Positions 60,652-64,000 of a stretch of DNA of 64,000 nt are shown here, piece by piece. Source of the stretch: Macrobrachium rosenbergii (lineage: Eukaryota > Arthropoda > Malacostraca > Decapoda > Palaemonidae); assembly GCF_040412425.1 (NCBI RefSeq), contig NC_089743.1:87113471-87177470 (forward strand). Reading direction: 5' to 3'. Position 1 is the stretch's first letter; every line of letters starts with the position of its first letter. The notes beneath the pieces are model-generated. The model made no database searches. It was not told the origin of the DNA and was given only the letters and a program-made list of their open reading frames with translations. The translations under genes were made by a program, and so were the position numbers.

Positions 60652-61060
60652 AATCTACTGTCAATTTTTACCAAACACATATGTTATTGTAATAGCCACA
60701 GTGCCCTCTTAACTTCTCGAATTCTTCGCGCTTTTTTGGATATGCTTGTCACTACAAAGCCTTAAGATCCAAGTGCAAGAAATTGAAGTGGTTGCGACGT
60801 CCGGTAGCGGGAAACGAACCCACGTCACCATAATCACAAGGAAGTCACGTTGCCCACGTCACCATAATCACAAGGAAGTCACGTTGCTTACGTGACTTCC
60901 TCGTGATTATGGTGACGCGGGTTCGTTTCCCGCTACCGGACGCCACAACCACTTCAGCTGCTTGCATTTGGGTCTTAAGGCTCGGTAGTGACAAGCGTGT
61001 CCAAAAAGCGCGAAGAATTCAAGAAGTTAAGAGGCATTGTGGCTTTACAAATATAAATAC
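60652..61060. mobile_element. Inverted pair of family C SINEs
   Basis: The minus copy (60652-60850) and the plus copy (60890-61060) face each other. Both carry GGGTTCGTTTCCCGCTACCGG, a T-arm-like stem-loop with a B-box-like core, then a body ending AGAAGTTAAGAGG-CATTGTGG and a TA-rich tail. A CACAAGGAAGTCACGTTGC unit is duplicated at the junction (about 60836-60888). Confidence 0.75.
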
Positions 61061-61061
61061 G

Positions 61062-61417
<356 letters not shown>

Positions 61418-61623
61418 AATATGATACCATGTGATAGTGTTTCCTTAAACTTGGTTTAAAATTTAGTAAAATCTTAAATGTTAGTTTGCAATTACAGAAG
61501 ACAAGGTACAAAAATAAATAAAATATTACAACGTCTATAAACAGTACAAATAAACAATTATACACATAAGTGTGCATAATATTAAATTTTAGTGTATATG
61601 TGCGTCCAGATGTCTTACGTTGA

Positions 61624-62064
61624 TTAACGGCTACAAGTTCGTGTTGGTCCGGACCTCAGCGACTTGAGCAAGCATGTACTTGGCCTTCGCTGGGCGCTCT
61701 CGTGTTCCCTAAGGGGCACGCTGTGCCCGTGTTGTTGGGGGCGTGCTGTCTGGTCCCTGATGGCTCGCGCATTCCTTCTCCCGCTGGAGGCGGGTATATG
61801 ATCCGACTCTTGTTGAATATTCAGAGTCGGTTTCTGGCTAGCGATGCTTGAGGCTTCGGCTATTAAGACGCAGCCATAGCTATCCTGTCTGTGTGCGACC
61901 CGGGTGCTTTCTGTCAGCTCTTGTAGAGATGGCCTCCTGTGGTGAACATCTGTATAATGTTGATGAATGGCCCCTTGATTTCTATGAGCCAGCATACGTC
62001 TCCGAAGGGTCTTTGTAGTGTGCCCGATGTAGTCTTGGCTGTGATGTTGACGCATCTCCTCCAT
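61624..62064 (-). pseudogene. Penelope-like element GIY-YIG endonuclease fragment, copy 3
   Basis: The 146-codon minus-strand frame contains DYIGHTTKTLRRRMLAHRNQ, then GAIHQHYTDVHHRRP, then VLIAEASSIASQKPTLNIQQ. The YIG-TT--L--R---H core followed by GAI--H and EA--I----P-LN-Q is the GIY-YIG nuclease module at the C terminus of Penelope-like retroelements. It is the best preserved of the three fragments here. No reverse transcriptase domain lies nearby, so it is a 5'-truncated remnant. Confidence 0.72.
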
Positions 62065-62239
62065 TCCCGCTTCGTTTCATCAATCGTGCTGACCATCTCT
62101 TAACTGTTTAATTTCTGCACCTGTTTATCTTGCTGTCGAACCACTCCTCTTTTCACTGTCTGAAGGGCAGAATGGCCGAAAGTTCCCTAGTGCTCGACTT
62201 AACGGCCAAAATTTCATAAACTCAGTCTTTAGAAACAGG

Positions 62240-62240
62240 T

Positions 62241-62310
<70 letters not shown>
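62240..62310. repeat. (CT)n microsatellite
   Basis: About 35 CT dinucleotides. Confidence 0.95.
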
Positions 62311-62312
<2 letters not shown>

Positions 62313-62734
62313 AACTGAAATGAGCAATTGGTATAGCTGAAGTAATGAATACCATATCTCGGCGCGTGGCTATAAAATATAAAAGTAACATTTTAAAGCA
62401 GATCTAGCCTCCTGTTGGAATATGAGATTCATCATATCAGAAGAGACGATACACACACTAGCATTTCTGACTCGTCTTAGAATTGGTCACCTTGTTTGAC
62501 TCATGGACACTTGACGAATAGCCAGGATGACCCAGTCCTTCCATGTATACTAACACAACTGTTAAACATATTTGTGTGTGTGTGTGTGTGTGGATGTGCG
62601 AAATATAATCTACAACGAATGTCAAGTCTTGGAAAAATTCAGTCAATGAAATTTTGTCAGTCTTCATAATTCTGAAATAACTCAGTTATCAAAATTTAAT
62701 TATGAAAATCTAAACTCTATTATTAATAAAGACA

Positions 62735-62797
62735 CATTCTTTGGGCCAGTCCTGTTAAAGCTAAATGAATTAGCGCAGGGGTCTGGTTAAGCTAATC
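62735..62797 (+). mobile_element. tRNA-related SINE fragment, family B
   Basis: TTTGGGCCAGTCCTGTTAAA and GGGGTCTGGTTAAGCTAA match the end of the copy at 45566-45748. It is followed by (AAT)n. Confidence 0.55.
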
Positions 62798-64000
62798 GTT
62801 AATAATGATAATAATAATAATAGTGCATCTTATTCTTGGTGGTGTGGTGTTTGTCCTTTATCATATTCCTCTGTGTCTTATACTTCCTTTCACGAGCTAC
62901 GTTTATTTATGCCTTAACAAAACTCTGAGGCTGGAGAAGAAGCGGCAAACATACCAAAATTCGCCAGAGAATATCTACAAAAAAAAAAGAAATTAGGGAT
63001 CAAAGATAATCTGGTGCTATGAATTTCATTAAATGCAGAAATAACATTAGCTATAGAGAAGTAAGAAGAAAATTCTAGCATGACACAAATACTAAATTCT
63101 TTGAGTTTCAGAGGAAGAAAACAGGAACAAATCGGAAAAAGAGAAAAACTGGAACCAGGGCATTTTCTCAGTAATAGATTCCTTCAGCAGTCAGTAGCAG
63201 TTAGACCTACGAAGCAGGAATTAGTTCAGGGTTATATAGTCCAGAAACTTGATCATTCCTGGGGCAGGAGAATGCGCAGCTGGAAAAATTTTAGTAAGAG
63301 CTCTCAGTGATGTTGTCAGCCATCAACATTCTAGATAGAAGATTACGGAGAGCGAAGAGAGACGGGTCTTTTTGGAATCAAAGATATTCTTTGACAGTAT
63401 GTTATTGATGAAAAATGACTTTTTAAGATAACCATGATTTCATGGAGGATGAACGCTTCAGGAGATGGGTGAACTGATATTTCTAAGGTCAAAATCAAAG
63501 ATCCACACATACATGCATACATACATACATACATACATGCATACATAATCGGAAAGAATAAGTACATAGAACAGAGATCCAGCGTTATCCATTTCGATGA
63601 TTTAGTGGTAAGCATGTGATACACCATTTCCGAGATAAATGTATTGAACTGGCCTCCGATCTTTGATAGATCACTTTACTGTAAAGATAAAATTCTATTT
63701 TGACATGACTGCAGTGAGAGTCAGATGGAAATTGATATGGCTAACTTTCATGGCTCTCACTCTGATAACTAATAATCTAGTCTCATTAATTCAGTTGCAT
63801 ATATCCCTTGTGGCTGAATGGCCATATCTAATAGTACTGGCACTGCAGTGTTCACGAATTCTACCCTTGGAACAAAAGAAAGCTACAAAGAAACACGAGG
63901 GCGCTAACACAAAGCGTCTTTGCCTCTTCCCTGTATAAAGAAGAAAAAAAAAATTAATACGTCTGTGGGATCAAGAAGAAAGAAATAACATATTATAGTA
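62798..64000. other. Right end of window, no gene seen
   Basis: A (CATA)n tract lies at about 63505-63546. The short ORFs at 63080-63310 and 63663-63938 have no recognisable features. Confidence 0.35.

Noticed and set aside
60895..60945. Functional tRNA gene
   Set aside because: Only a T-arm-like stem-loop and B-box-like core are present. No acceptor stem or anticodon arm can be folded, and the sequence belongs to a SINE family.

Overview
The window is eukaryotic nuclear DNA, and everything in it points to a decapod crustacean. Very long (TA)n, (CT)n and (GT)n microsatellites are everywhere. Interspersed repeats of several families recur, and genes are few, small-exon and far apart. Real coding sequence is only a few percent of the 64 kb. 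The repeat families look to me like ones seen in caridean prawns such as Macrobrachium, but that is memory-based inference and was not tested.

Two spliced genes can be built with matching splice phases, both on the minus strand. (1) 9513-6238 is a six-exon gene for a 362-residue predicted type II membrane protein of unknown family. It has a GC-AG intron and a 24-bp minisatellite of about 20 copies inside another intron. (2) 32682-31433 is a two-exon gene for a 316-residue secreted precursor. It has a signal peptide, a five-cysteine stretch and an intron-split RRPMRF-G-KR amidation/cleavage site, followed by a long tail with many dibasic sites. It looks like an unrecognised neuropeptide or peptide-hormone prohormone and is the most interesting coding finding. 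Two further ORFs are much weaker: a possible zinc-finger start near 53559 and an orphan ORF at 47943-47518.

The rest is mobile and repetitive DNA. By region: 0-4 kb holds microsatellites, retroelement 3' ends facing each other, a CT-composite array and a hairpin-core repeat. 5.3 kb has a possible small MITE. 6.2-9.5 kb is gene 1. 11-13 kb has AT/GT arrays, a foldback and a SINE. 15-17.7 kb has a SINE, a triplicated segment, a dead Tc1-like transposase and a TA-flanked MITE. 18-20 kb has AT arrays, a hairpin-core repeat and a GATA array. 20.4-23.7 kb is a Helitron-like element carrying about 90 copies of a ~32-bp minisatellite. 26-27.7 kb has a hAT-like end and a degenerate satellite. 28.7-30.3 kb has AT and CT composite arrays. 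31-33 kb is gene 2. 33.8-34.7 kb has two inverted Penelope-like GIY-YIG fragments. 35.2-36.5 kb is a duplicated unit. 36.6-40.5 kb has LINE remnants. 41-43 kb has AT foldbacks and a dead Tc1/mariner transposase. 43.5-44.4 kb is a T-rich array. 45.5-46.5 kb has SINEs and a perfect palindrome. 48.7-50 kb has two foldbacks, one about 940 bp long. 50.2-51.6 kb is a second Helitron copy. 53-54.4 kb has hairpin-core repeats. 55-56 kb has a LINE end and AT/CT arrays. 59.4-61 kb has a foldback, a SINE and an inverted SINE pair. 61.6-62.1 kb has a third Penelope fragment.

A recurring theme is structure: (TA)n tracts sit in the loops or at the flanks of inverted repeats at 11.3, 37.9, 41.0 and 49.3 kb. 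This suggests that hairpin-forming elements and TA microsatellites share a history here. No rRNA gene, canonical tRNA gene, CRISPR array or prokaryotic-type operon was seen.
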